Shown here: in pieces, positions 1-10,900 of the stretch | Layout of the letters: each line of letters begins with the position of its first letter | How positions within the stretch are numbered: the first letter of the stretch is position 1 | Source of the DNA: Iris pallida | Taxonomy: Eukaryota > Streptophyta > Magnoliopsida > Asparagales > Iridaceae | Assembly: GCA_029216955.1 (NCBI GenBank) | Contig: JANAVB010016199.1 | Location: 16,425,874-16,489,873 of the forward strand | DNA length: 64,000 bases | Reading direction: 5' to 3' | The notes under the pieces: model-generated | Told to the model about the DNA's origin: nothing | The model's input: only the letters and a program-made list of their open reading frames with translations | Database searches by the model: none | Made by a program: the position numbers and the translations under genes

Positions 1-163
1 CACCATATGTACAGAACATAGATGATTCACACCAATGTATGCTAGAATAAATTTTGGGTTGTGTTCTGAGCCATCCGTTCTCACACTTGGCAAAAAATTA
101 AATTTTCTGTATTTTATCTGCTTTCGAAAATGTACTCAAACGAGATGGCTCCCGTTCTCACAG

Positions 164-439
164 ATGGCACCTAAGACCCGAGGATCTCGCTTGAGGAAGG
201 CACAAATGGCTGTGAAAGAGGAGGTGGCTCCAGCTCCAAAGGGCAGTTCCACCGAGAGAGCTGCTCCAGAAGTAATTCCTAAAGCCGAGGGAGCTGTGAA
301 GGAGGAGGTGGCACCACAGGACAGTTCCACCGGGAGTTCCAGTCATCCATCTCCTCTGGATATTGATCTGGCTGTCGCGGATCCTACTTATGTGCACTGG
401 CTGAGGAAGTTCTATCTGTCCCAGCGTAGACGACAGTAG
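164..439 (+). CDS. C-terminal exon of a CACTA-encoded protein (partial, product unrecognised)
   Basis: An open frame of 91 codons ends in TAG at 437-439, within the element and about 770 bp from its terminus. The frame is open back to 35, but a good 3' splice acceptor (TTCTCACAG at 155-163) lies directly before the ATG at 164, so I read 164 as an exon start; whether that ATG is a true initiator is not decidable. The peptide is charged and low-complexity, with an internal repeat (AVKEEVAP appears twice), Ser/Pro-rich stretches and a basic tail ending SQRRRQ. I recognise no catalytic motif. Position suggests the end of the transposase or of the second (TNPA-like) CACTA gene. Its counterpart in CACTA-2 is the exon at 45176-45370, although the sequences differ. 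Confidence 0.4.
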   Translation: MAPKTRGSRLRKAQMAVKEEVAPAPKGSSTERAAPEVIPKAEGAVKEEVAPQDSSTGSSSHPSPLDIDLAVADPTYVHWLRKFYLSQRRRQ

Positions 440-789
440 ATACATATATTGACTGGATTTGTTTTGATGGATATATCTCATCTGGATATTGTGATGGATA
501 TTTGTTTTGATGGATATATCTCCTTTTGGATATTGTGATGGATATTTGTTTTCTTGTGTGTGAAGTATATCGGTATAGCTTGCTGTGTGATGTATATTGT
601 GATGTATATTTATTTGTGTGATGTGTGACGCATATTGTGATGTTTCGAGAGGCTTGAGGAGATGACCAATTATTTTTGGTCTATTCTGGATTGTATTGTG
701 CGGGCCGGTGTTGAGTATTCCACCGAAGGGGTCGGCAAACCCAGGGATTAGATTCTGTATTTTGGATTGTACATTTGCATTCTGGATTC

Positions 790-1209
790 TTTTTTTTTAA
801 TTTTTTTTCAATTTTACGACGTTTTTAGTGACGTTTATATTCGTCGCTAAAATTTAGCGACGAATATAAAGGTTGCTAAAAACGTCGCTAAATTGTTGAC
901 GTGGTAAATAATCTGATGCCACCACATCGTCGCAAGAACGTCGCTAATGTGTCGCTAATCGGCGACCACTTAAAAACGTCATAAATAACGTCGCAAATTA
1001 GCGACGTTATAAACGTCGCTAACTAACGTCGCCCTAGCGCCGTTTTGCGACGTTTTTTCGATTAGCGACACGCTTTTTTCCGTCGTTTATTAAACGTCGC
1101 TGAAAATGTCGCTAATTTAGTTTAGCAACGTTTTGGTCGAGTTTAGCGACGTTTTGGCCAAGTTTAGCGACGTTTTGGAACGTCGCTAATCTGACAAAAC
1201 TTTGTAGTG
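790..1209. repeat. Subterminal repeat array of CACTA-1
   Basis: Many direct and inverted copies of TTTAGCGACGTT / AACGTCGCTAA, including a near-perfect tandem at 1120-1180 (TTTAGCGACGTTTTGG three times). In En/Spm elements such subterminal motifs bind the element's own DNA-binding protein; that role is inferred here. Confidence 0.75.
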
Positions 1210-1214
1210 GATGT

Positions 1215-1650
1215 TGAGCAAGGGGTCGGACTGCCTCTGCTGGTCCTTTCTGGCCTTCAATCGCTAGCCGAGGTGGGGCTGAAGGTTTCCTGACTAAAGA
1301 AGACTCGGGATGCAATAGTGGGCAAGAACAAATCATATGGTCATATTCCCCGCATCTGAGATACTAGCCATTTTCCCTTCGACACTGAGCCCTTGTGTAC
1401 CCCCGACTTGTCGTAGTAATCACATCCTACTGACACAGACTGCCTCGAAGGCTGCATAGGGATGAGGAAACTGGCTGGCGATGAGCTCGAGGTTCTAGAG
1501 TTATGACTGTTGGGGCTGGAGCTGATGACTGAATTCTAATACCTCTCCTGGCGGTGTGGGATCTCTTCTGACCTTCTATCCTTTCTGCTAATCTTTGGCT
1601 GGCAATCTCTAGGGATCTGGCTGCCTTGAGCATTAAATCAAAGGTGGTGA
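1215..1650 (-). pseudogene. Ty3/gypsy gag remnant with degenerate zinc knuckle
   Basis: Read on the minus strand, 1648-1430 gives a gag-like stretch (ARSLEIASQRLAERIEGQKR) of the kind found before the nucleocapsid of plant gypsy Gag proteins. After a frameshift and a stop, 1365-1320 gives YLRCGEYDHMICSCP. This matches a CX2CX4HX4C knuckle whose first Cys is now Tyr (TGT to TAT). The frame continues to about 1215 with a second ERIEGQK-like phrase (LAIEGQKGPAEAV). No LTR, protease or RT is visible around it; it is an old fragment cut off by CACTA-1 on one side and grading into the minisatellite on the other. Confidence 0.5.
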
Positions 1651-1654
1651 CCGG

Positions 1655-1748
1655 CGTAGGACATGCTGGCACGTGACGCACTAGCACGCATAGCAGGGCA
1701 CACAGTGCACGACACACTGGCACGTGGTGCAAGGCACGCTGGCATGCG
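1655..1748. repeat. GC-rich minisatellite, left part
   Basis: Degenerate repeats of the form GGCACGTGGTGCAAGGCACG / CTGGCACG(T/C)GACGCA. The array stops abruptly at the left LTR of element A and resumes at 7552, so it is the target into which A inserted. Confidence 0.65.
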
Positions 1749-4355
1749 TGTAGTATTTGGGTTCCTAGAATTTATTTTCTATTTTAGAGTTTTTTTTAGT
1801 TAGAATCAATTATTAACTAGGATATTGACAAGGGATCGTAAGATTTTTTGCCTAAGCCTATAGGTTAGATATAAGGAAATTAGGTCATATATGGTCTCCA
1901 GGGTCCCCAGACAGCCCCTAGAGTATCATTTTATTATTTTAGAATTTCTTGGATTTTTAGGAGATTTTTAAATAAATTTATATATGGTTTCATTATTTTT
2001 TTAAGCTTCTAGGAATTTCTGTGAAGGCACCCGAGAGTATTTTGAGGCCAAATATATTATTTGGGCTCTAGAACCCTCAAACAATTTTCTAGAATTTTCT
2101 AGGAATTTTTAGGAATTTTCTGGGATTTATTTAGAATTTTTAGAATTTTTCCTGATTTTTATTTAATTTTTTGTAATTAAAAAACCCTATTTTCTAAAAT
2201 AAATATCCTGTCAGCCGAGAGGGGGGCCCACCCGTCAGCCGTTCGGGCGCGCGTGGCAGGCCCACCCGTCAGCGCGGGTGGAGTGAGGCTCGGTCTCCGA
2301 GCCGCCCATATAATCCTAATCCGAGCCATGCTCGGAGCCGAGCTAAGCTCAACTTTTTGTGGCCGTTCGATCAGTGCAGTGGGCGCACACGATCGTGCCA
2401 CATGGCAGCGCCAGCCGCCTCAAGACAGCCACCGACTCCCTCTCCCTATATATATTAATATATGTTTAGGTTTTCGAAAACCCTATATTATTTTCAGCAA
2501 CTTTTGTGGGAGAGTTCGATAGAGTTCTTCGACTTCGCAGAGGGTTTGCCGTTGATCTAGACATCCTTTTTGCGCGCCGTTTTTTTTTAGAAGTGTATTG
2601 AGGTTAGGTTTCTGAATATATAATTTATTTTCTGGTATTTTGATCTCGAATTTCTGAATAATTATTTGAGTGTCGGTTGTCCAAAAATCAACACGTCGCA
2701 CGATTTTCGAGATTCTGAGCGATCTCGAACTCTGTTTTGCGATCCGTTTGAAGTTTTAGAAAGCTAACACCGAGCTCTACAACATATAATTTTTCCAGAA
2801 ATTCAGAGTTTCATCTAATATTTTATTTTATTCATAGAACTTAGATTTGGTCAACGGTTCATCGATTTGGTCATAGTTAGCCATAATGGCGATAACTTTT
2901 GACCAAATCGTGATTTTGCGGCACGGTCGATTCCAGTGCACTCATGGCGCAGAAATCTACCATGTTGTATACTCAAACTTTTGAATTCATAATGTTTGAC
3001 CAGTTAGTCAACAATATGTTTCGGTTTGCGTGCCACGAGTTTCGAATTTGGAACCGTAAATTTTCTTGGCCAAATATTTGTGTGTAGATTGTTATTTCAG
3101 AATTAAATAGGTTAAAATAGGATTTTAGATGATTTATTCTAGAATTAGAATAGTATTAATTAGTTTAACCTATTAGCCACTTTCTAGGATTTTTAGAGTG
3201 GGAATCGTTGATCTAACTTGTGATTGTTTTTGTGTCGGGCTAGATCGAGCTACGACGTCTTGACTTGTGATTTTACCATCTATCGGAGCAGGCAAGTATC
3301 ACTATGACCTATGTTTTCTTTATTTTATACTACATGTTTTATGTCATCTTTTCACTATTACTTTCTTATGGTTCATGATTGTCGTTGTTCATGATTACTA
3401 TTGTGCACGAGAGTTAGAATCGGTTGGATATACATATATGTTCATGCCTTACTCATTGTTCCTATTGTTTACAGTTTATCGTATTGCTAATGGTTATCGT
3501 AGTGGACATGCATTGTGAGTGAGTCGGGCGGAGGAATACAGCAAGTAAGCATGTGGTCAACGAATTGAATATGGGCCCACCTATACATTGATTGCATAAT
3601 ATCAGTCATGCACCACATGTATGACTGACGGATATCCCAGGCCGTCTACATGCTGAAAGTTGGTATTCTAAAACACACAGTACACGTGACCTAATTATTG
3701 TTGTCCTATTGTCTTTTGTTCTTCTTTCGTCAAGTCTACATTCTTAATGTCATAATGTCTTAGTGGTATGTCAAAGTCTACCTTCATATTGTTATCACGT
3801 CTCAATGGTACTTTCTTATCATACAATGTCATGCCTATACTTATCTTCAGTTAAATTCATTTTATCGTTCCTTTATGCTTGTATAATATATTGTGTAATG
3901 TAGTGTTATGGTGATCTTGCTCCAATCCTGACTGGATAACTATTTTTCAGCTTTAGACGAAGAGATTTGCCCCGAGATCTACGGTGAGTATGTTGGCAAC
4001 CATGACATCACTGGCGTACCCGGTTCCAACACTGATGCGAATTAGCATATTTCATTCCTTATGGATTCGCATTAGTTAGTAGTTATAGTTATGGAGTTTA
4101 GTTGTCTATTTTATTTTCTGCTATCCGGGTTTGTTCCTGAGACTTTCTGAGTTGTAGTGGATTATTTCATATTTATAATATTGAGACTATTGGATATTTT
4201 AGTGATTTTTGCTGGTTTAGTTGTGGATGATATATATGCGTGTTGTGCTTGTTGTGGACCATTGTTATCATAGACAGCGTACTACCGTCGATGCTGCGGT
4301 GTAGGCTGGACTTGGCCACGAACTCGTATCCCAAAATTGGGAGCAGGTCGTGACA
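1749..4355 (+). repeat. Left LTR of element A
   Basis: 2607 bp, repeated at 4933-7546 with small substitutions and indels. It contains a GC-rich block (2215-2420), then a TATA-like tract and a probable transcript leader. Its 3' end GGTCGTGACA is shared in form with the LTRs of elements B and D. Confidence 0.9.
2447..2460 (+). promoter_or_regulatory. TATA-like promoter element in left LTR of A
   Basis: CCCTATATATATTAATA directly follows the GC-rich block and precedes a likely leader; the right LTR has the same tract with one extra TA (5645-5660). The start site is inferred, not seen. Confidence 0.45.
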
Positions 4356-4380
4356 AGTTTTTATGGTGGCCCATGCAGGT
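4356..4380 (+). promoter_or_regulatory. Presumed primer-binding region of element A
   Basis: Directly after the left LTR comes AGTTTTTATGGTGGCCCATG. The phrase TGGTGGCCCATGC recurs at the same place in elements B and D. It is not the common initiator-Met site (TGGTATCAGAG); the tRNA primer is unknown to me. Confidence 0.5.
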
Positions 4381-4627
4381 CCAATTTTGCAAAAGACTGC
4401 GAACTCGTGGTAGTGCTTAAGTTAGCTGTACTACTGCGAGCCTGCGAATAGAGTGGAATTTAGGAGGTTGTATCATCAACAAAATAGGAATTCTAACCTT
4501 ATGAGTCTATTTTATCTTAGGATCTTATTGTCTCTTAATTTGCATCTTACTTGATTCCGTCCGTGATTTCTTCAATATGTTTGTATCTACCATTCTAACC
4601 ATATCCTTTCTTTTCTTTTAGTTCGCA

Positions 4628-4768
4628 ATGGTTGAGACAAGGCGCAGTGCGATCCGTAAGGAGAAAAGGGTAGCTAACCCATATGTTACTCCCGAACCCG
4701 AGGGATCGACAGCAGAGAGTACTGAGTTCGTAGAGCCTTCTTTAGTTTTAGTTGTTATGCATGCTTAG
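4628..4768 (+). pseudogene. Start of gag in element A, truncated
   Basis: An ATG-initiated frame of 46 codons begins MVETRRSAIRKEKRVANPYV, ends in TAG at 4766-4768, and lies about 270 bp after the primer-binding region. Its start resembles the basic N-termini of plant gypsy Gag proteins. After the acidic stretch (PEPEGSTAESTEF) the text changes to ordinary AT-rich DNA and no further Gag-Pol is found before the polypurine tract at 4922. I infer an internal deletion beginning near 4740 that removed nearly all coding capacity. Too short to make a functional Gag. Confidence 0.45.
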
Positions 4769-4900
4769 TTAGTTCGTAGTATGCTTATTATTAATTAGTT
4801 CCCTTATGTTCCTAGCCATTATCTCTCCGTGACTTAGCTTAAGAAATTATTGCTTGTAAGAGTTAGGTATTATACTATGCTATTTGTGATGTTTTGATTT

Positions 4901-4932
4901 TTGAGGACAAAAATCTTTTAAGGGGGATAGTT
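4901..4932 (+). promoter_or_regulatory. Polypurine tract of element A
   Basis: TTGAGGACAAAAATC...AAGGGGGATAGTT lies directly before the right LTR. GAGGACAAAAT followed by AAGGGGGNTAG is the usual plant Ty3/gypsy second-strand primer context. Confidence 0.75.
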
Positions 4933-7546
4933 TGTAGAATTTGGGTTCCTAGAATTTATTTTCTATTTTAGAGTTTTATTTTATTTTATTTTAGTTAGAA
5001 TCAATTATTAACTAGGATATTGACAAGGGATCGTAAGATTTTTTTTGCCTAAGCCTATAGGTTAGATATAAGAAAATTAGGTCGTATATGGTCTCCAGGG
5101 TCCCCAGACATCCCCTAGAGTATCATTTTATTATTTTAGAATTTCTTGGATTTTTAGGAGATTTTTAGATAAATTTATATATGGTTTCATTATTTTTCTT
5201 AAGCTTCTAGGAATTTCTGTGAAGGCACCCGAGAGTATTTTGAGGCCAAATAAATTATTTGGGCTCTAGAACCCTCAAACAATTTTCTAGAATTTTCTAA
5301 GAATTTTTAGGAATTTTCTGGGATTTATTTAGAATTTTTAGGATTTTTCCTGATTTTTATTTAATTTTCTGTAATTAAAAAACCCTATTTTCTAAAATAA
5401 ATACACAGTCAGCCGAGCGGGGGGCCCACCCGTCAGCCGCTCGGGCGCGCGTGGCAGGCCCACACGTCAGCGCGGGTGGAGTGAGGCTCGGTCTCCGAGC
5501 CGCCCACATAATCCTAATCCGAGCCATGCTCGGAGCCGAGCCAAGCTTAGCTTTCTGTGGCCGTTCGATTAGTGCAGTGGGCGCACACGATCGCGCCACG
5601 TGGCAGCGCCAGCCGCCTCAAGACAGCCACCGACTCCCTCTCCCTATATATATTAATATATGTTTAGGTTTTCGAAAACCCTATATTATTTTCAGCAGCT
5701 TTTGTGGGAGAGTTCGATAGAGTTCTTCGACTTCGCGGAGGCTTTGCCGTTGATCTAGACGTCCTTTTTGTGCGCCATTTTTTTGTTAGAAGCGTATTGA
5801 GGTTAGGTTTCTGAATATATAATTTATTTTTTGGTATTTTGATCTCGAATTTCTGAATAATTATATGAGTGTCGGTTGTCCAAAAATTAATACGTCGCAC
5901 GATTTTTGAGATTCCGAGCTATCTCGAACTCCGTTTCACGATCTGTTTGAAGTTTTGGAGAGCTGACACCGATCTCTACATAATTTTTCCAAAAATTTAG
6001 AGTTTCATCAATTATTTTATTTTATTCATAGAAGTCAGATTTGGTCAACGGTTCATCGATTTGGTCATAGTTAGCCATAATGGCGATAACTTTTGACCAA
6101 ATCATGATTTTGCGGCACAGCCAATTGCAGTGCACTCATGGCACTGAAATCTATCATGTTGTACACTCAAACTTTTGAATTCATAATATTTGACCAGTTA
6201 GTCAACAATATGTCTCGGTTTGCGTACCACGAGTCTCGAATTTGGAACCGTGAATTTCCTTGGCCAAATATTTGTGTGTAGATTGTTATTGCAGAATTAA
6301 ATAGGTTAAATAGGATTTTAGATGATTTATTCTAGAATTAGAATAGTATTAATTAGTTTAACCTATTAGCCACTTTCTAGGATTTTTAGAGTGGGAATCG
6401 TTGATCTAACTTGTGATTGTTTTTGTGTCGGGGTAGATCAAGCTACGACGTCTTGACTTGTGATTTTACCATCTATCGGAGCAGGCAAGTTTCACTATGA
6501 CCTATGTTTTCTTTATTTTATACTACATGTTTTATGTCATCTTTTCACTATTACTTTCTTATGGTTCATGATTGTCGTTGTTCATGATTACTATTGTGCA
6601 CGAGAGTTAGAATCGGTTGGATATACATACATGTTCATGCCTTACTCATTGTTCCTATTGTTTATAGTTTATCGTATTGCTAATGGTTATCGTAGTGGAC
6701 ATGCATTGTGAGTGAGTCGGGCGGAGGAATACAGCAAGTAAGCATGTGGTCAACGAATTGAATATGGGCCCACCTATACATTGATTGTATAATATCAGTC
6801 ATGCACCACACGTATGACTGACGGATATCCCATGCCGTCTACATGCTGAAAGTTGGTATTCTAAAACACACAGTACAGTGACCTAATTATTGTTGTTCTA
6901 TTGTCTTTTGTTCTTCTTTCGTCAAGTCTACATTCTTAATGTCATAATGTCTTAGTGGTATGTCAAAGTCTACCTTCATATTGTTATCACGTCTCAATGG
7001 TACTTTCTTATCATACAATGTCATGCCTATACTTATCTTCAGTTAAATTCATTTTATCGTTCCTTCATGCTTGTATAATATATTGTGTAATGTAGTGTTA
7101 TGGTGATCTTGCTCCAATCCTGACTGGATAGCTATTTTTCAGCTTTAGACGAAGAGATTTGCCCCGAGATCTACGGTGAGTATGTTGGCAACCATGACAT
7201 CACTGGCGTACCCGGTTCCAACACTGATGCGAATTAGCATATTTCATTCCTTATGGATTCGCATTAGTTAGTAGTTATAGTTATGGAGTTTAGTTGTCTA
7301 TTTTATTTTTGCTATCCGGGTTTGTTCCTGAGACTTTCTGAGTTGTAGTGGATTATTTTATATTTATAATATTGAGACTATTGGATATTTTAGTAATTTT
7401 TGCTGGTTTAGTTGTGGATGATATATATGCGTGTTGTGCTTGTTGTGGACCATTGTTATCATAGACAGCGTACTACCGCCGATGCTGCGGTATAGGCTGG
7501 ACTTGGCCACTAACTCGTATCCCAAAATTGGGAGTGGGTCGTGATA
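4933..7546 (+). repeat. Right LTR of element A
   Basis: 2614-bp partner of 1749-4355. Terminal dinucleotide decayed from CA to TA. A matching 83-codon open frame occurs in both LTRs (3267-3518 and 6460-6711), but only because the LTRs are duplicates. Confidence 0.9.
5645..5660 (+). promoter_or_regulatory. TATA-like promoter element in right LTR of A
   Basis: Counterpart of 2447-2460 with one additional TA dinucleotide. Confidence 0.4.
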
Positions 7547-7551
7547 ATACG

Positions 7552-7858
7552 ACATAATGGCACGTGGTACACGACGCACTGGCACGCGATACAGGGCATG
7601 CGATGTACGGTGCCTGCCACGCGACACTGGGCACACTAGCTTATGGCGCAGGGCTCGCAACACACCAGCATACGATGCAGGGCATGTGGTACACGATGCA
7701 CTGGTATGCGACACAGGGTACACAGTGCATGGCATACTAGCATGCGGCACATGACATACTGGCATACGGCACGTTGGCACGCGACGCAGGACACGTGGTA
7801 CACGATGCACTAGCATGCGACAGGATCTCTTGACGCATGGCACGCGACACACTGGCAT
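7552..7858. repeat. GC-rich minisatellite, right part
   Basis: Continues the array interrupted at 1748: degenerate units such as GGCACGTGGTACACGACGCA and CTGGCATGCGACACAGGGCA, rich in CACG/GCATGC. Open frames on both strands are by-products of the repeat. Confidence 0.7.
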
Positions 7859-7859
7859 G

Positions 7860-9733
7860 TGACGTACGACTTCTTGTGCGTATGGGCTTCGTCTTCTCCA
7901 AACAACAAGTTCGGCCGTAGAAGTTTCTCAAAACTTGCCAAGGCTATAACTTGCTCTCAGGGACTCAAAATTTGGAGAAACAAAAGCCAAAATTGAATGT
8001 GAGAGACTCGTCTCACAGTATTCGTATTTACATATGGATATGTATTTTTATATTGTATTCTTTATTTTCTTGGATTCCAAAGAACCGAAAGAAAACTTAA
8101 TTTTTGAGATTTTTCTGTAAAATTGGCATACCGTCGGCATACCGATCTGTACCGACGGTATACCGTCTGGGCAGATTTTCCACTTTATAGATATTTTTAT
8201 ATTTGAGATATTTTTGTGTAGATATTTTCATGAAAGTGTTTAGATATTTTTATGAATTATGTTTAGATATTTTGATGAATTGTGATGATACATTCTATTA
8301 TCCATTAGTTTCTTTTTTTCTAAACGGTCAAGATTAATCCTGATCGAGTCGCGGATCGCTATCGGACGGTCACGATTAATTCACCTTTCTTTATATATAC
8401 GATTACGTTTCTTTTCGATTTTTCTTTTAGTTTGCTTTTTCCATACTTCATTCCTTCTCGTTTCCACTCCATATTCCTCGGGAGTTTGGAGCGTGGTCTC
8501 GAGACCTCAAAGTATAGTTTCTGAACACCTCTTGGTAGTGGATTTGAAGAGTTAGGCTTGAAGCTTTATTAGGCAAGTACATCTTGTCGAACTACTGGAT
8601 GTACTATAATTTTCTTGTGGTTTTTGTTTTCTTACTGTCTTGATAGTCCAGTATTTCCTACTTCTTGCTTTACTAAATATGTTTCTCTCATGATTATCAT
8701 TATTTTATTTGTCTCAGATTTGGTCTGAGCTAGGTTTTGATTTCTTGTGAAATCCTGATATTTTTTTAGTAGGAAATCTTTGTATCGGGAATGATGCCGG
8801 AGTACTTGCCATATGACTTAGTATATATGCTATATACAACCTTCCTCTAGTATTATTTTTATGGTTATACTGAGTTTAGCAACTTTCGAGATGAGTTTTG
8901 GTTTCATAACTTGTTTCAATGCCTTTAGTATTATTTTTCGGCTAAAATTGGCATACTGCCGGTATACCACTGTGTACCGATGAAATACTGGTTTGTGAGC
9001 CCTCTTTTTGGATAAAAAGCTATTGTAACACTTTTTGGAATACCGACGGTGTACGGTCCATACCGTCGGTATACCGGTGCGACATATAAATTTTGACAGA
9101 GAGTTTTTGCCTATAAAAATTGGCATACCGACGGTGTACCAGTATGTACCGTCGGAACACCGATCCATTACCTAAGTTGGTTTATTTCCTAATTTTGACA
9201 CGATTTCATAAATTTTTCTTGCTTATTGCTTTATTGTATATGCTATGCCTAGTTTGCAGTCTTGCCCTATTTTGCCTGTTTAGTCCCGAGACATGAATTA
9301 TCTTGATTCCAGTACATATCCAGTTTGACTTAGGGGCCTGTCATGGCGTACTCCTGAATTTTGTACATGTCCAACTTCCGGATAGTGGCCTGTCATGGCA
9401 CGCTCATGATTTCAATACATGTTCAGATTTATTTAGTGGCTCATCGTAACACACTCTTGTCCAGTCTCGCATGTTTCATGTCTAGGATGGATTCTACGAA
9501 ATGCCATACCCGGAATCCTGAATGAAAATGTTAAGGTTTAACATCTAGCTTTGTTATCTAGATCATTAGAAGGGGAAATTTTTTCGGTTGCCTACAAACT
9601 CTTTGTTTTGGCCCTTATATATATCTACTTGGGATTTGGAGCTATCTATCAGGATGAGCACACTTCCAGTGCACCGTCGAGTGTTGCACTACTTTAGGAC
9701 ATACATATCTTACTGCGGTATGTCTGCTATACT
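7860..9733 (+). repeat. Old LTR-like sequence P (left portion)
   Basis: No coding potential. It has a TATA-like tract at 8392-8399 followed by a pyrimidine-rich leader (8400-8560), as in LTR transcripts, and clusters of the palindromic motif TACCGACGGTATACCG (8127-8172, 9040-9085, 9121-9168). The same sequence resumes after the MITE (10304-10900) and after element B (42262-42800), where it ends GGGGCTTGACA, a plausible LTR terminus. The left boundary near 7860 is a guess; no partner LTR is in the window. Confidence 0.4.
9313..9466. repeat. Three-copy degenerate tandem repeat, ~51-bp period
   Basis: Units start TACATATCC (9313), TACATGTCC (9364) and TACATGTTC (9416); each contains a form of TAGTGGCCTGTCATGGCACGC. 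Confidence 0.6.
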
Positions 9734-10295
9734 TAGGGGTGAGCGTTCGATTTATTCGATTTCAACCGAACCGAAATAGTCAAAACCGAATAAATCAAAA
9801 TTCTAAAAATCCAAAACCGAAACCGAACCGAATTAACCAAAAACCAAAACCGAACAGAACTGAATAAGCAATTCATTTTATTCAGTTTATTCGGTTGAAG
9901 ATTTATATTATTTAACGGGTCAGGTCCAAAGTTGGGATTGTGGTTACATTATATTCAAATGGTAGTTTTTATACATACAATTGTTATATTTCAATATTGC
10001 ACACAAAGTTAAACTAGTTATTAAATTATCAATGTTGAGCTTCAAAACATATACATATAATTATTGTTTACAAAATATACAAACTTGTAATCACAAAATA
10101 TATGAGTGTTTACATAATTGTATGATTCTTATTCGGTTTTCGGTTTTGGACCGAAACCCAAAACCGAAACCGAATAAAGAATTTTTGTATTTTCAAAACC
10201 AAAATCGAACCAATTTTTTTTACACTGAACTGAATCTCTTATTCAGTTCGATTCGGTTAGGTTTTTGGTCTAAAATCAAATAATGCTCACCCCTA
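9734..10295. mobile_element. MITE-1: hAT-type miniature inverted-repeat element
   Basis: 562 bp with 11-bp perfect terminal inverted repeats TAGGGGTGAGC / GCTCACCCCTA, flanked by a perfect 8-bp duplication GCTATACT (9726-9733 and 10296-10303). An 8-bp duplication and TAGGGGTG-type ends are hallmarks of plant hAT MITEs. Both ends carry long internal arrays of AACCGAA / TTCGGTT, making a larger imperfect foldback. The frame at 9981-10283 is repeat-derived; no transposase. Confidence 0.92.
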
Positions 10296-10303
10296 GCTAT
10301 ACT

Positions 10304-10900
10304 TATTTTCTTTTGGCCTGGATAAGTCAGATAGTCTGCAGAACAGGTAACTGGATTGGATTTCTCAACTTGCAGTAAATAGGATTGTGATAACCCTAGT
10401 TAGCTAATATATCAAGACATACTCATTGCTTGGCCGTGATTGATGGATGGAGTCTAGTCATGTACTGTCTTATCTTACTTGTCTAGCTTTTGTCCTGTTT
10501 ACTTATTCCGACAATAATTAGAGTCTAAGTTCTGTTCAGGAGAAGGATTGCAACCTCGGTCCTTGTTTGGGTTACGGGTTCAAAGTCAGTTCTGGAATAG
10601 TTCCTAAGTCATTTTGTCATTTATCGTCCTATTCAGTACTTACTTGCTATACATGATTCACATGCTTTTATATTCCAATTACTTTATATGTCCCGGCTTC
10701 ATTACATGTTAAAATGTCCAGTTTATCTTACATGTTAACATGCTATTTTCCTTACATGTTTCCAATTTCTTTTTATATACACTGTGGTACCAATTTATTA
10801 TTCCTGTCTCGTTTACTGTTTACTTAGTGTTGTTATGATTAGTATGCTGGTTTTAGTTCATAGTTTGACTTTCTTTGTTGTACTAGCTATTGGGGGTTTG
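10304..10900. repeat. Sequence P between MITE-1 and element B
   Basis: AT-rich, no coding potential; continuation of the sequence that hosts MITE-1 and element B. The last five bases, GTTTG, pair with GTCTG (42257-42261) as the target duplication of element B. Confidence 0.4.

Larger units (their letters stand above)
1..1209 (+). mobile_element. CACTA-1: 3' part of a CACTA (En/Spm) transposon, 5' end outside window
   Basis: The right end reads ...CTTTGTAGTG, the inverse of CACTACAAAG, a typical plant CACTA terminus. It is preceded by about 400 bp of subterminal repeats built on GCGACGTT/CGTCGCTAA. Base 1210 onwards (GAT) would be the 3-bp target duplication, but its partner is outside the window. 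A segment at 711-752 (GGTGTTGAGTATTCCACC and neighbours) reappears inverted at 44946-44987 in CACTA-2, at a similar distance from the end, so the two elements are relatives. Bases 440-790 look like the 3' untranslated part of the element gene. Confidence 0.85.
1749..7546 (+). mobile_element. Element A: non-autonomous Ty3/gypsy-type LTR retrotransposon, long LTRs, tiny interior
   Basis: Two directly repeated LTRs (1749-4355 and 4933-7546) flank only 577 bp. The left LTR starts TGTAG and ends TGACA; the right one starts TGTAG and ends TGATA. Flanking 5-mers ATGCG (1744-1748) and ATACG (7547-7551) agree at four of five positions, as expected of an aged target duplication. The interior keeps a primer-binding region, 46 codons of a gag start and a polypurine tract, but no protease, RT, RNase H or integrase. 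LTRs read about 95% identical by eye over 2041-2370 versus its partner, the most recent of the LTR insertions here. Confidence 0.88.

Noticed and set aside
3267..3518. 83-codon hydrophobic frame, conserved at 6460-6711
   Set aside because: It lies inside both LTRs of element A; conservation reflects LTR duplication, and there is no domain or codon signal.
9981..10283. 100-codon frame within MITE-1
   Set aside because: Built from AACCGAA repeats of the MITE end; no transposase features.
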